From positions 30,351 through 94,350 of the forward strand of contig NZ_ATVS01000015.1 of assembly GCF_000420845.1 (NCBI RefSeq): a stretch of DNA of 64,000 bases, given 5' to 3'. Below are positions 8,055-19,311 of the stretch, piece after piece. The notes beneath the pieces were generated by a model. The model was not told the origin of the DNA, did not search any database, and saw only the letters and a program-made list of their open reading frames with translations. The translations under genes and the position numbers were made by a program. The DNA is from Butyrivibrio sp. AE3009. GTDB lineage: Bacteria; Bacillota; Clostridia; Lachnospirales; Lachnospiraceae. Each line of letters begins with the position of its first letter. The stretch's first letter is position 1.

Positions 8055-8753
8055 ATGAAAATATCTAAATCACCATGGGTGTTACATTATGATGGCTCCA
8101 GCTGCAATGGCTGTGATATAGAAGTACTTGCAACGATGACTCCTCTTTATGACGTGGAGAGATTCGGAATTATTAATACAGGTAACCCTAAGCATGCTGA
8201 CGTTCTGCTTCTTACAGGCGGCGTCAATGCCCAGACTGCTCCTGTAATCAGACAGCTCTACAATATGATGCCTGATCCCAAGGTAGTAGTTGCCTGCGGT
8301 ATCTGCGCATGCGACGGCGGTATCTTCAAAGAGTGCTATAACATCTTGGGAGGCGCCGACAAGGTTGTTCCCGTTGATGTTTATGTACCGGGATGTGCCG
8401 TTAGACCTGAAGCTCTTATTGAGGGCGTAGTTAAGGCTGTTGGAATTCTTGAAGAGAAGAGAAAGAAACTTAAGGAATCCATGAAAGCCGGCTATTGTAC
8501 CGTTGACTATAGCAAGATTGCAATTCATACAACTGCTGATGACTATGATCCCAGCAATCAGTATGATGCTGTTCTTACAGAGGAGGCTCTCAGACAGCAG
8601 GCAGAAGAGAAGATCAAGGCATCTGCAAAGCCTGCTCCCAAGCCGGCTGCAGCCGTAGCGCCTAAGGCTCCCGCAGCTAATGCAGCTGCACCTGCACAGG
8701 CTCCTACAGCAGCGCCCGCTGCCGATAACACCAAGAAAGGAGAAAACGCATAA
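8055..8753 (+). CDS. echC: Ech hydrogenase subunit C, small electron-transfer subunit (NuoB-like)
   Basis: EchC carries the [4Fe-4S] cluster proximal to the [NiFe] site and contacts EchE. Cluster ligands are visible as C17-x-x-C20, a cysteine in CGICACDGG (probably Cys84) and the PGC cysteine Cys114. The conserved domain ends near residue 140. The remaining ~90 residues are unusual: an acidic linker, then an Ala/Pro/Lys-rich tail (about 185-232) of low complexity, not part of the usual small subunit. EchF has a similar tail. The stop overlaps the echD start by one base. Confidence 0.95.
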   Translation: MKISKSPWVLHYDGSSCNGCDIEVLATMTPLYDVERFGIINTGNPKHADVLLLTGGVNAQTAPVIRQLYNMMPDPKVVVACGICACDGGIFKECYNILGGADKVVPVDVYVPGCAVRPEALIEGVVKAVGILEEKRKKLKESMKAGYCTVDYSKIAIHTTADDYDPSNQYDAVLTEEALRQQAEEKIKASAKPAPKPAAAVAPKAPAANAAAPAQAPTAAPAADNTKKGENA

Positions 8754-9085
8754 TGAATACAGAATTTATCAGTGTTAATCCTGAAAGCGTTATCGATGAG
8801 ACTCAGAAGATCAAATTCCAGGGATATCACCTTATGCAGCAGTGCGCTACAAGAATTCCCGGAGCTTATGAGCTGATCTATTCCTTCGGAAAGGACCTTG
8901 AGATGAAGCATTTCAAGATCACTCTTCCCGAGGATCAGGAGATTTCCAGCATCACAAGCATCTATCCCTGTGCTTTCATCTATGAGAACGAGATGCACGA
9001 TCTTTTCGGTGTGCAGGTTAAGATGATCAATATCGACTTTGAAGGTAAGCTCTATCGTACAGCGATCGAGACACCATTTAAATAA
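8753..9085 (+). CDS. echD: Ech hydrogenase subunit D (NuoC-like)
   Basis: EchD is the NuoC/30-kDa-type structural subunit of the hydrophilic arm and binds no cofactor. The 110-residue protein contains the family segment ISSITSIYPCAFIYENEMHDLFGV; the ENEMHDLFGV stretch corresponds to the complex I 30-kDa signature (E-x-E-x-x-D-x-x-G). AAGGAG lies about 9 nt before the ATG, which overlaps the echC stop. It is short, as expected for EchD compared with NuoC. Confidence 0.92.
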   Translation: MNTEFISVNPESVIDETQKIKFQGYHLMQQCATRIPGAYELIYSFGKDLEMKHFKITLPEDQEISSITSIYPCAFIYENEMHDLFGVQVKMINIDFEGKLYRTAIETPFK

Positions 9086-9100
9086 TTGGAGGAACCAAAA

Positions 9101-10180
9101 ATGTCTACAAGAAGTGTAATTCCATTTGGACCCCAGCATCCGGTTCTTCCGGAACCCATTCATTTAGATCTTGTTATGGAGGACGAGAAGGTAGTTGAGG
9201 CTATTCCTTCCATCGGTTTCATCCACAGAGGTCTCGAGAAGCTGGTTGATAAAAAAGATTTTAACGAGATGGTATACGTTGCAGAGCGTATCTGCGGTAT
9301 CTGTTCTCTTGGCCACGGCCTTGGCTATTCAGAGGCTGTTGAGCACATCATGGATATCGATGTACCTATGCGTGCTAAATACCTTAGAACTATCTGGTCT
9401 GAGCTTTCCAGAGTTCATTCACATCTCCTTTGGCTTGGTCTTTTGGCTGATGCTTTTGGATTTGAGTCTCTTTACATGGATTGCTGGAGACTTCGTGAGG
9501 ATGCCCTTGATATGTTTGAGGCTTCCACCGGCGGACGTGTTATCTTTTCCGCTATGAAGATTGGCGGCGTTAGAAGAGATGTTTCTGATGAGATGCTCAG
9601 AGACTTCGCAGAGCGTATTACAAGAATGGAAGAGGATCTCAAGGTTATTGCCAAGCCCTTCCTTAACGATATGGCCGTTCAGACAAGACTTCGCGGCGTA
9701 GGTGTTCTTACTGCTGAGCAGGCAGATGCTCTTGGTTGCTGCGGACCTTTCCTTCGTGCCAGCGGTATTGCCCGTGATATTCGTAGCACAGGCTACTGCG
9801 CATACGGCGATGTTGATTTTGAGCCTATCATCAGCAATGATGGTGATTCCTATGCAAGAACAGAGTGCCGTATCAAAGAGATTTTCCAGGCATTTGATAT
9901 TATTAAGCAGTTAATCGCCAAGATTCCTGCGGGAGACATTGATGTTCCCGTTAAGGGCATGCCAAACGGTGAGTATTTCATGCGTCTTGAGCAGCCCAGA
10001 GGAGAGGCTCATTACTACGTAAAGGCTAATGGTACCAAGTTCATAGACAGAATGAGAGTCCGCACCCCCACCTTTGCAAACCTTTCAGGTCTTGTTGAGA
10101 CACTTAAGGGCTGCGATCTGGCAGATGTTCCGATCCTTGTTCTTACCATTGATCCTTGCATCAGCTGTACAGAGAGGTGA
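9101..10180 (+). CDS. echE: Ech hydrogenase subunit E, [NiFe] catalytic large subunit
   Basis: EchE holds the [NiFe(CN)2CO] active site that interconverts protons and H2. Both ligand pairs are present: RICGIC (Cys65, Cys68) and the C-terminal DPCISCTER (Cys353, Cys356). The protein stops right after Arg359, the position where maturation proteases cut other [NiFe] large subunits, so this enzyme needs no C-terminal processing. The start is ATG 9101, 8 nt after GGAGG; a TTG at 9086 lies in frame over that ribosome binding site. Length 359 residues fits the Ech type, shorter than NuoD-like enzymes with extensions. Confidence 0.96.
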   Translation: MSTRSVIPFGPQHPVLPEPIHLDLVMEDEKVVEAIPSIGFIHRGLEKLVDKKDFNEMVYVAERICGICSLGHGLGYSEAVEHIMDIDVPMRAKYLRTIWSELSRVHSHLLWLGLLADAFGFESLYMDCWRLREDALDMFEASTGGRVIFSAMKIGGVRRDVSDEMLRDFAERITRMEEDLKVIAKPFLNDMAVQTRLRGVGVLTAEQADALGCCGPFLRASGIARDIRSTGYCAYGDVDFEPIISNDGDSYARTECRIKEIFQAFDIIKQLIAKIPAGDIDVPVKGMPNGEYFMRLEQPRGEAHYYVKANGTKFIDRMRVRTPTFANLSGLVETLKGCDLADVPILVLTIDPCISCTER

Positions 10181-10186
10181 TTAAAT

Positions 10187-10645
10187 ATGTCTTTGATTAG
10201 TTTTAAAAACACAATTCTTCATAATCTTGTATCAAAGCCTAAGACCAGAAAGGTTGAGAAAGAGTACCCCGTAGGCACAAGAGGACATGTTGAGAATGAT
10301 ATGGATCTCTGTGTATTGTGCGGTCTGTGCTCCATCAAATGCCCTACTCATGCTATCAGCATTGATAAGGCAGAGAAGACCTGGTCCATCAATCCTATGA
10401 GCTGCATCCAGTGCAGATGCTGTGTAGATAACTGCCCTAAGAAATCACTTTCTATGGGACTTAGATTCACAGAACCCGGTCCTGAGAAGGTTACCAAGAC
10501 CTTCAAGCAGTCTGAGAAGGCTATCGCCGCTCAGGAAGCTCTTATGAAGGCAGCTAAGGAACGTGCAGCAGCTGCAGCAGCCGCTAAGGCAGCACAGGCA
10601 GCCGCAGCAGGAAATGTAGAGAAGAAAGAAGAACCTAAGGCTTGA
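10187..10645 (+). CDS. echF: Ech hydrogenase subunit F, 2x[4Fe-4S] ferredoxin-like (NuoI-like)
   Basis: EchF receives electrons from soluble ferredoxin and passes them to EchC. Two cluster motifs are visible: CVLCGLCSIKCP (about residues 43-54) and CIQCRCCVDNCP (about 75-86), each giving C-x2-C-x2-C-x3-C(P). The core ends near residue 100. A highly Ala/Lys-rich helical tail of about 40 residues follows (AAKERAAAAAAAKAAQAAAAG), ending KKEEPKA; this is unusual for EchF and resembles the tail of EchC. GAGGTGA overlapping the echE stop serves as ribosome binding site. Confidence 0.94.
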   Translation: MSLISFKNTILHNLVSKPKTRKVEKEYPVGTRGHVENDMDLCVLCGLCSIKCPTHAISIDKAEKTWSINPMSCIQCRCCVDNCPKKSLSMGLRFTEPGPEKVTKTFKQSEKAIAAQEALMKAAKERAAAAAAAKAAQAAAAGNVEKKEEPKA

Positions 10646-10670
10646 TTTTTTGAGACAAAAAGATCAGATT

Positions 10671-12983
10671 ATGACAATTAAGATAAGAGTTAAAGGGGCG
10701 GTACAGGGTGTTGGTTTCCGCCCCTTTATTGCTGAAACGGCAACTAAATACGGCATAAAAGGTAATGTCAAAAATATCGGAGCAGCTGTTGATATTCTTG
10801 CGATTGGAAATAGGGACGAATTGGACTTATTTATCGAGAGCATTAAAAGTGAGTATCCGGCAGGTGCTTTTATTCTTGATTTGTCTGCAGAGGAAATCGT
10901 GAACTATGATGAGACATCCCTTTCGGAATTTATGATTGTTCCAAGTGATGAGATTGATCTTTCCTCTGAGCTTCCTGTTTTTCTGCCGGATATTGGGATC
11001 TGTGACGACTGCATGAATGAAATGCTGGATGAGAAGGACAGAAGATATCATTATCCTCTTATCAGCTGCGCAGTTTGCGGTCCGAGGGTCAGTATATTGA
11101 ATAAACTTCCTTATGATCGCGACACCACTACAATGATTGATTTTGAAATGTGTGGTGATTGTGATAGCGAATATCGCAGAGGAAGACGCCGCCATGCACA
11201 GACAATTTCTTGTCATAGCTGCGGACCTCAGATGATTTTCAGATATTCAGAATCTGAGGTAAATAGGGAAGAAGCCGTAGAAAAGGCTATTGAGGTATTA
11301 TCAAATGGCGGAATAATCGGACTTAAGGGCATATCGGGTTATCAGCTTGTTTGCCTTCCGACAACAGAAGCCGCTACAAGGCTCAGAGAACTGAAGGGTC
11401 GCGAGAGGAAGCCCTTCGCCGTTATGTTCTCCGTACTTGAAGAAATATCAGAATATTGTTATGTGAACGATAGGGAGAAAGACCTTCTTTTATCTTCTGC
11501 AAGACCAATCGTTTTACTTCAGAAGAAAAAAGACTTTCCTGAGCAGGTCTGCAGAGACAGCCGATACATCGGAGCTTTTCTTCCTTCTTCAGGAATTCAC
11601 AGACTGTTATGCGATGAACTGGGACCTCTTATTGTCACCAGTGCTAACAAGTCTGACCAGCCTATGATTTATTCAGATGAGAAGTTTTTTGATATTTTTT
11701 TGGATGAAAAAAATGAACTTCACGCAGATGGAGTTCTTTACCATAAAAGAAAGATAAATATTGCCCAGGATGATTCTGTACTCTTTGTCATCAGGTCATC
11801 CAAAGGTTTTTCAACGCAGTTTATCAGAAGATCTAGAGGATATTTTCCTCTTCCTGTACTTTTGAAAAATAATAGTCCTGAAAGCTGCAGTGGTGCTTCA
11901 TGTAATAAGGCTGTACTTGCCCTGGGAGCTGATCTTAAGAATACATTTGCATTTGCAAAGAAGGATAAAATTATCCCATCTCAGCATTTGGGAGATCTGG
12001 CTGATGTAGACGTATTTGAAGAATATAAGAAGCTGATTCCTTATTGCAGAGGGTTGTTCCATTTTTCCTTTGACAGAATGATCTGTGACAAGCATCCCGG
12101 ATATTTTTCTTCGGGTTATGCTGCAAAACTTTTACAAGCTAATAATCTGGATGATAGCTCTATTATCAAAGTACAACATCATCACGCTCACATTTTTTCT
12201 GTAATGGCCGAAAGCGGAATTGATAGCTGTATTGGCATTTCCTTCGATGGAACAGGCTACGGAGATGACGGCAAAGTCTGGGGCGGCGAGTATTTCTACT
12301 GCAACGAGACTTCTGTTAAACGCTTCGGACATATGTCTTACATCAAGCTCTGCGGCGGAGATATGGCACCCAAAAAAGCCGATCTTGTAAGGGACTGTTA
12401 TAGATTTGCCTGCGATAACGATGGTGAGAGCGATATTATTCCGGATATAATAAGATCTGCACTTAACAATAACATCAATACTTACGAAACCTCCAGTGTT
12501 GGAAGACTATTTGATGCTGTTTCGTCTCTTCTTGGAATCTGTGGCTATAATTCTTATGAAGGAGAATGCGCCACAGCCCTTGAAAAAGAAGCCTGGAAGT
12601 ATACAGGTATTGACAGACCGGAATTTGAGCTTAAAGTATATAGAGATGATAATGGTAATATTATCACCGATCAGGCTGATTTTTTTAGGCAGATAGTAGA
12701 GTGCCAAAGGGAAGGCAAATATAACACCGTTTTATGTGCTTATGCGTTCCATGTGGCTATTACAACCGCTATCAAAAGTGTCTGTGACATTATTAGAGAA
12801 GAAACAGGAGAAAAGAAAGTCTGCTTATCAGGTGGTGTTTTCATGAACAGACTTCTTTTGACCAAAACAATTAATTTACTGAGCATCAGCGGCTACGAAG
12901 TGTACTGGAACCAACAAGTTCCGGCCAGTGATGCTGGGATTTCTCTGGGACAGGCCTATTACGGTCTAATGCTTTCAGAATAA
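10671..12983 (+). CDS. hypF: Hydrogenase maturation carbamoyltransferase HypF
   Basis: HypF uses carbamoyl phosphate and ATP to make the carbamoyl group that HypE converts to the cyanide ligands of the [NiFe] site. Domains in order: acylphosphatase (about 1-90, VQGVGFRPF), two C4-type zinc fingers (CDDC...CAVC and CGDC...CHSC, about 108-190), a YrdC-like domain (about 195-390), and a Kae1-like domain with the metal-binding QHHHAH motif and CLSGGVFMN near the C-terminus. ATG 10671 matches the family N-terminus (MTIKIRVKG), giving 770 residues; no strong ribosome binding site is visible, and a TTG at 10650 would add 7 residues. It follows echF by 25 nt. Confidence 0.95.
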   Translation: MTIKIRVKGAVQGVGFRPFIAETATKYGIKGNVKNIGAAVDILAIGNRDELDLFIESIKSEYPAGAFILDLSAEEIVNYDETSLSEFMIVPSDEIDLSSELPVFLPDIGICDDCMNEMLDEKDRRYHYPLISCAVCGPRVSILNKLPYDRDTTTMIDFEMCGDCDSEYRRGRRRHAQTISCHSCGPQMIFRYSESEVNREEAVEKAIEVLSNGGIIGLKGISGYQLVCLPTTEAATRLRELKGRERKPFAVMFSVLEEISEYCYVNDREKDLLLSSARPIVLLQKKKDFPEQVCRDSRYIGAFLPSSGIHRLLCDELGPLIVTSANKSDQPMIYSDEKFFDIFLDEKNELHADGVLYHKRKINIAQDDSVLFVIRSSKGFSTQFIRRSRGYFPLPVLLKNNSPESCSGASCNKAVLALGADLKNTFAFAKKDKIIPSQHLGDLADVDVFEEYKKLIPYCRGLFHFSFDRMICDKHPGYFSSGYAAKLLQANNLDDSSIIKVQHHHAHIFSVMAESGIDSCIGISFDGTGYGDDGKVWGGEYFYCNETSVKRFGHMSYIKLCGGDMAPKKADLVRDCYRFACDNDGESDIIPDIIRSALNNNINTYETSSVGRLFDAVSSLLGICGYNSYEGECATALEKEAWKYTGIDRPEFELKVYRDDNGNIITDQADFFRQIVECQREGKYNTVLCAYAFHVAITTAIKSVCDIIREETGEKKVCLSGGVFMNRLLLTKTINLLSISGYEVYWNQQVPASDAGISLGQAYYGLMLSE

Positions 12984-13005
12984 TACAGTAAAAGAAAGGA
13001 ACAAT

Positions 13006-13224
13006 ATGTGTGTTGCAATACCCGGTAAGGTAATTAAACTTGAGGGAACCAAGGCTACAGTAGATTTCTCAGGAAATATAGTTAATGCAGAAGCGGGCCT
13101 TGTTAATGTTAAGGTTGGTGATAAGGTTCTTGTCCACGCAGGATGTATCATTCAGACAATGGATGACAAGCTTGCAGATGAGATGGAGGAATTATTCAGA
13201 GAAATCGAGGGGCTCGAAGTCTGA
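13006..13224 (+). CDS. hypC: Hydrogenase maturation chaperone HypC
   Basis: HypC is the small chaperone that, with HypD, carries the Fe(CN)2CO unit and delivers it to the large subunit. The 72-residue protein begins MCVAIPGKV, with the essential Cys2 that binds iron after Met removal, followed by the OB-like beta barrel (VDFSGN, VKVGDKVLVHAGCII). AAAGGA precedes the ATG. Its stop overlaps the hypD start (TGATG), the usual translational coupling of this pair. Confidence 0.96.
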   Translation: MCVAIPGKVIKLEGTKATVDFSGNIVNAEAGLVNVKVGDKVLVHAGCIIQTMDDKLADEMEELFREIEGLEV

Positions 13225-14264
13225 TGCGAAATCTTGAAGAGATAATCACGGCTTTAAAAGAATATGACGGTGAAGAAGTTCGTATTATGGAGGTTTGCGG
13301 TACACATACTGCCGCAATATCAGAGAATGGTATCCCGGATATGCTTTCACCTAAGATCAAGCTGATATCCGGTCCCGGGTGTCCGGTATGCGTTACGGTT
13401 ACCGCTGTAATTGATAAACTTGTTGAGCTTGCCATGAGAGAGGATACTTGCGTACTTACCTTTGGCGATCTGATAAGAGTCAAGGGAACCATCAAGTCAT
13501 TGGCAGATGCCAAGGCAGACGGAGCTCACGTAAGAATGGTGTATTCACCAATGGAATCAATTAAACTTGCTGAAGAAGACCCTGCGCATACCTATGTGTT
13601 TGCTGCAATCGGCTTTGAGACCACGACGCCTGTATATGCAATGCTGTTGGAGGAAGCTGTTAAAAAGGATCTTAAGAACCTGAAGCTCCTCACATCACTT
13701 AAGACAATGCCGGAAGTAATCAGGTGGGTTGTAACTAATGGTGGTGGCATTGATGGTTTCATTGCCCCCGGCCATGTTGCAGCAGTTACAGGTAGCGGTA
13801 TTTTTGAGGAACTGTCCAAAGAGCTGGGAATCCCTTTTGTTGTATCGGGGTTTGAAGGAGCTCAGCTTCTTATGACAATATATGCTCTTATATCCATGAA
13901 GGGCAAAACCGGAATGAAAAACCTCTACAAAGATGTAGTTAGCTACGAAGGAAACATTAAGGCACAAGAAGTGGTTAACAAGTACTTTGAGCCTTCTGAT
14001 TCATCCTGGCGCGGTATGGGTAAGATTCCGGGTTCAGGTATGACCTTGAGAAAAGAGTTCTCTCCTTTTGATGCTGGCAGTATAGGTCTTGATGAAGATC
14101 ATATGCCACCTGGATGTCAGTGTGCAAATGTGCTTGTAGGTAAGCTAAGACCTTATGAATGTCCATTATTCGGCAAAGCCTGCACTCCTGATAATGCACA
14201 CGGAGCATGCATGGTTTCAACGGAAGGAAGCTGCTACAACTATTTTGTATCAGGAAGAAAATAA
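13224..14264 (+). CDS. hypD: Hydrogenase maturation protein HypD
   Basis: HypD is the iron-sulfur scaffold on which the Fe(CN)2CO group is assembled with HypC and HypE. Conserved elements: MEVCGTHTAAI (redox and Fe-binding Cys), SGPGCPVCVT (thiol-redox pair), GFETTTP and the C-terminal [4Fe-4S] region PPGCQCANVL...ECPLFGKACTP...GACMVSTEGSC. The length of 346 residues is slightly shorter than E. coli HypD (373) but includes every motif. It starts one base inside hypC. Confidence 0.96.
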   Translation: MRNLEEIITALKEYDGEEVRIMEVCGTHTAAISENGIPDMLSPKIKLISGPGCPVCVTVTAVIDKLVELAMREDTCVLTFGDLIRVKGTIKSLADAKADGAHVRMVYSPMESIKLAEEDPAHTYVFAAIGFETTTPVYAMLLEEAVKKDLKNLKLLTSLKTMPEVIRWVVTNGGGIDGFIAPGHVAAVTGSGIFEELSKELGIPFVVSGFEGAQLLMTIYALISMKGKTGMKNLYKDVVSYEGNIKAQEVVNKYFEPSDSSWRGMGKIPGSGMTLRKEFSPFDAGSIGLDEDHMPPGCQCANVLVGKLRPYECPLFGKACTPDNAHGACMVSTEGSCYNYFVSGRK

Positions 14265-14285
14265 GTATTTTGGAGATATAGATTC

Positions 14286-15296
14286 ATGAAGATTACAATG
14301 GCTCACGGAAGCGGAGGAGAGTCCACTTCCAGGCTTATAAAAGATGTTTTTGCCAAACATTTTCATAACGAGATCCTTGAAAAACTTGAGGATTCTGCAG
14401 TAGTTAAAGGCGCAGGTAAGCTTGCCGTAACTACGGACTCTTTTGTGGTGACCCCTATTGTTTTCCCCGGCGGAGATATCGGAAGGCTCGCCGTATGCGG
14501 TACTGTAAATGACCTTCTTATGAGCGGTGCAAGACCACAGTATATCACCTGCGGTTGTATTTTGGAGGAAGGCCTTGATATTGATGTTCTTGACCGCATT
14601 ATTGCCTCTTTTGCGGAGACCTGCAGAGAAGCAGGAGTTACTGTGGTTACAGGCGATACCAAGGTTATTGAGAACAAAGGCGGAGAGCCGGGACTTATCA
14701 TCAATACTTCAGGAGTTGGATTTATCGATGAGAATCTTGCGGTTCCCGGTCCCTTTAATCTTGAGGATGGAGACAAGATCATAATCTCAGGCAATCTCGG
14801 AGATCATCATGCAGCCATTTTGGGCAAAAGAATGGGAATTGAGAGCAATATCGTATCCGATGCGGCACCTCTTAAGGAGATGGTTTTTGCACTGCTTGAT
14901 GCAGGCATTAAGGTTCATGCCATGAGAGATGTGACAAGAGGCGGCCTTGGAACGGTACTTAACGAATTCAGTGACAGCTCCAAATGTACAATTGAGTTAG
15001 AAGAACAGAGTCTTCCCGTATCTGATTCAGTAAGAAATTTCTGCGGAATGTTAGGCCTTGACCCTCTTTATATGGGAAATGAAGGTAAAATGGTATTGTC
15101 TGTTGCCGCAGATGACGCTGACAGAGCAGTTTCCATTATAAGAAGTGCCAAATACGGCGAAAATGCTTGCATTATCGGGCAGGTTCATAAACAGGACACC
15201 TCATCCGATGATAACAGTGTGGTACTGCGTACCAAGATAGGTGGCAAACGCATAGTGGGACTGATGTACGGAGAAGGTCTTCCAAGAATTTGTTAA
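14286..15296 (+). CDS. hypE: Hydrogenase maturation dehydratase HypE
   Basis: HypE dehydrates the carbamoyl group on its C-terminal cysteine to a thiocyanate and donates cyanide to iron on HypCD. The 336-residue PurM-like protein has the N-terminal MAHGSGG motif, TTDSFVVTP, GDTKVIE, the MRDVTRGGLGTVLNE motif, and ends exactly in PRIC, the acceptor cysteine. GGAGA lies about 10 nt before the ATG. It is the last gene of the ech-hyp operon. HypA and HypB, which insert nickel, are not in the window. Confidence 0.96.
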   Translation: MKITMAHGSGGESTSRLIKDVFAKHFHNEILEKLEDSAVVKGAGKLAVTTDSFVVTPIVFPGGDIGRLAVCGTVNDLLMSGARPQYITCGCILEEGLDIDVLDRIIASFAETCREAGVTVVTGDTKVIENKGGEPGLIINTSGVGFIDENLAVPGPFNLEDGDKIIISGNLGDHHAAILGKRMGIESNIVSDAAPLKEMVFALLDAGIKVHAMRDVTRGGLGTVLNEFSDSSKCTIELEEQSLPVSDSVRNFCGMLGLDPLYMGNEGKMVLSVAADDADRAVSIIRSAKYGENACIIGQVHKQDTSSDDNSVVLRTKIGGKRIVGLMYGEGLPRIC

Positions 15297-15348
15297 ATGT
15301 TGTAAAATAAACCTTGTCTTTTGAGAAAATTTTTATAGAATTTTAATT

Positions 15349-15377
15349 TTGACAAAACAGACTAATCTCTAGATAAT
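15349..15377 (+). promoter_or_regulatory. Strong consensus promoter for mecA
   Basis: TTGACA (15349-15354), 17-nt spacer, GATAAT (15372-15377). The predicted start is near 15384, 35 nt before the mecA ATG. Confidence 0.8.
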
Positions 15378-15418
15378 ATGGATTAACAATAGATCGTCGG
15401 TTTTTGAAAGGACTTTTA

Positions 15419-16297
15419 ATGGAATTTAAGAGAATAAATAAAGACACGGTTACGTGTATCATAACTGAGGATGATATGGACGAACAGGGAATCAAGCTTG
15501 AGGACCTGTTTGAGAAGAAGAAAGAGGCTATGGAATTTCTTCATGATGTAATGAGAAAGGCAGAGGAAGAGGTTGACTACAAGCCTACAGGTTCCTTTAT
15601 GCCTATGCAGATCACAGTACTTCCCGATCATTCTATTTCACTGACACTTTCAGAGAACGCTTCAGCTTCCTTCGGAGAGATTCTCAAGAACCTTACCGAT
15701 AAGGCAGGCATCAAGATTCCCAAGAATGTACTTGAGGATATTGGAGATGCAGCCGGAGATGAGAGAATCAACAGACTTAATGAGTATTTGAAGAGCCTTA
15801 AGCAGCTTACCAATTCCGTCAAGGATATTATGGAAGAGAACGGAATCGCTGACAAAAACGACAAGCTTCTTCTTAACAAAAATGAGACTGTATCCGGTAA
15901 CAAGGCCAAGGTTGACAAAATCACCAGCGCAGCCAAGAAGAATCCTGAAGTTATTGCCGAGGAAGAGAAGGCCAAGAGAGATCAGAACAGACTTAAGTTC
16001 CATGAATATGTATTCAAATTCGAGGATATTCACACTGTTATGTCTTTCTGTGCCAAGGCACCTAAGGACATCAGCATTTCAAGTGCACTTTATAAGAATG
16101 AACAGGATGGCAAGTATTACCTTGACCTCAAGAGAGAGAACGAGGATCCCAAGGTATTTGCAGGACTCTTTACAATGGCTTATGAGTTTGCTCATTTCCA
16201 GGCAACCAACAAAAATGTCATCGCTCATATGAAGGAGAACTATGAACTTCTCATTGCCGATGATGCAATAAACAAGCTTGCTGAAGCCGCATTTTAA
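15419..16297 (+). CDS. mecA: MecA-type ClpC adaptor protein
   Basis: MecA-family adaptors hand substrates to the ClpC/ClpP protease. The 292-residue protein has the N-terminal substrate domain (MEFKRINKDTVTCIITEDDM, about 1-80) and the C-terminal ClpC-binding domain (about 195-290: KFHEYVFKFEDIHTVMSFC, then SSALYKNEQDGKYYLDL). These are joined by a charged linker, longer than in B. subtilis MecA (218 residues). ATG 15419 follows GAAAGGAC at 5 nt; a TTG at 15404 overlaps that site. The gene stands alone between its own promoter and a terminator. In this lineage its role is probably general proteolysis; a competence role is not implied by anything here. Confidence 0.82.
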   Translation: MEFKRINKDTVTCIITEDDMDEQGIKLEDLFEKKKEAMEFLHDVMRKAEEEVDYKPTGSFMPMQITVLPDHSISLTLSENASASFGEILKNLTDKAGIKIPKNVLEDIGDAAGDERINRLNEYLKSLKQLTNSVKDIMEENGIADKNDKLLLNKNETVSGNKAKVDKITSAAKKNPEVIAEEEKAKRDQNRLKFHEYVFKFEDIHTVMSFCAKAPKDISISSALYKNEQDGKYYLDLKRENEDPKVFAGLFTMAYEFAHFQATNKNVIAHMKENYELLIADDAINKLAEAAF

Positions 16298-16351
16298 CTG
16301 CTAATTCAGTATATTAACGTATTGAGGAAACACTTAAGAAATATTATAATT

Positions 16352-16384
16352 AAACGGTTAGGATTTGTTCCTGGCCGTTTTTTC
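16352..16384 (+). terminator. Rho-independent terminator after mecA
   Basis: A 12-bp stem (AAACGGTTAGGA with its partner, including G-U pairs) and TTTG-type loop runs into a T-rich tail at 16378-16383. Confidence 0.85.
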
Positions 16385-16406
16385 TTATAGTTAAATGGAG
16401 AAAAAT

Positions 16407-19261
<2,855 letters not shown>

Positions 19262-19311
19262 TATGATATCATTATCGTTATAAAATATTACAACAAGGAG
19301 AACCCAGACCA

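Noticed and set aside
8558..9163. 201-codon minus-strand frame across echC-echD-echE
   Set aside because: Shadow frame; its Ala-rich part mirrors the low-complexity EchC tail.
19262..19311. SAM riboswitch before metA
   Set aside because: Only 50 nt separate ligA from metA and no S-box core is present.
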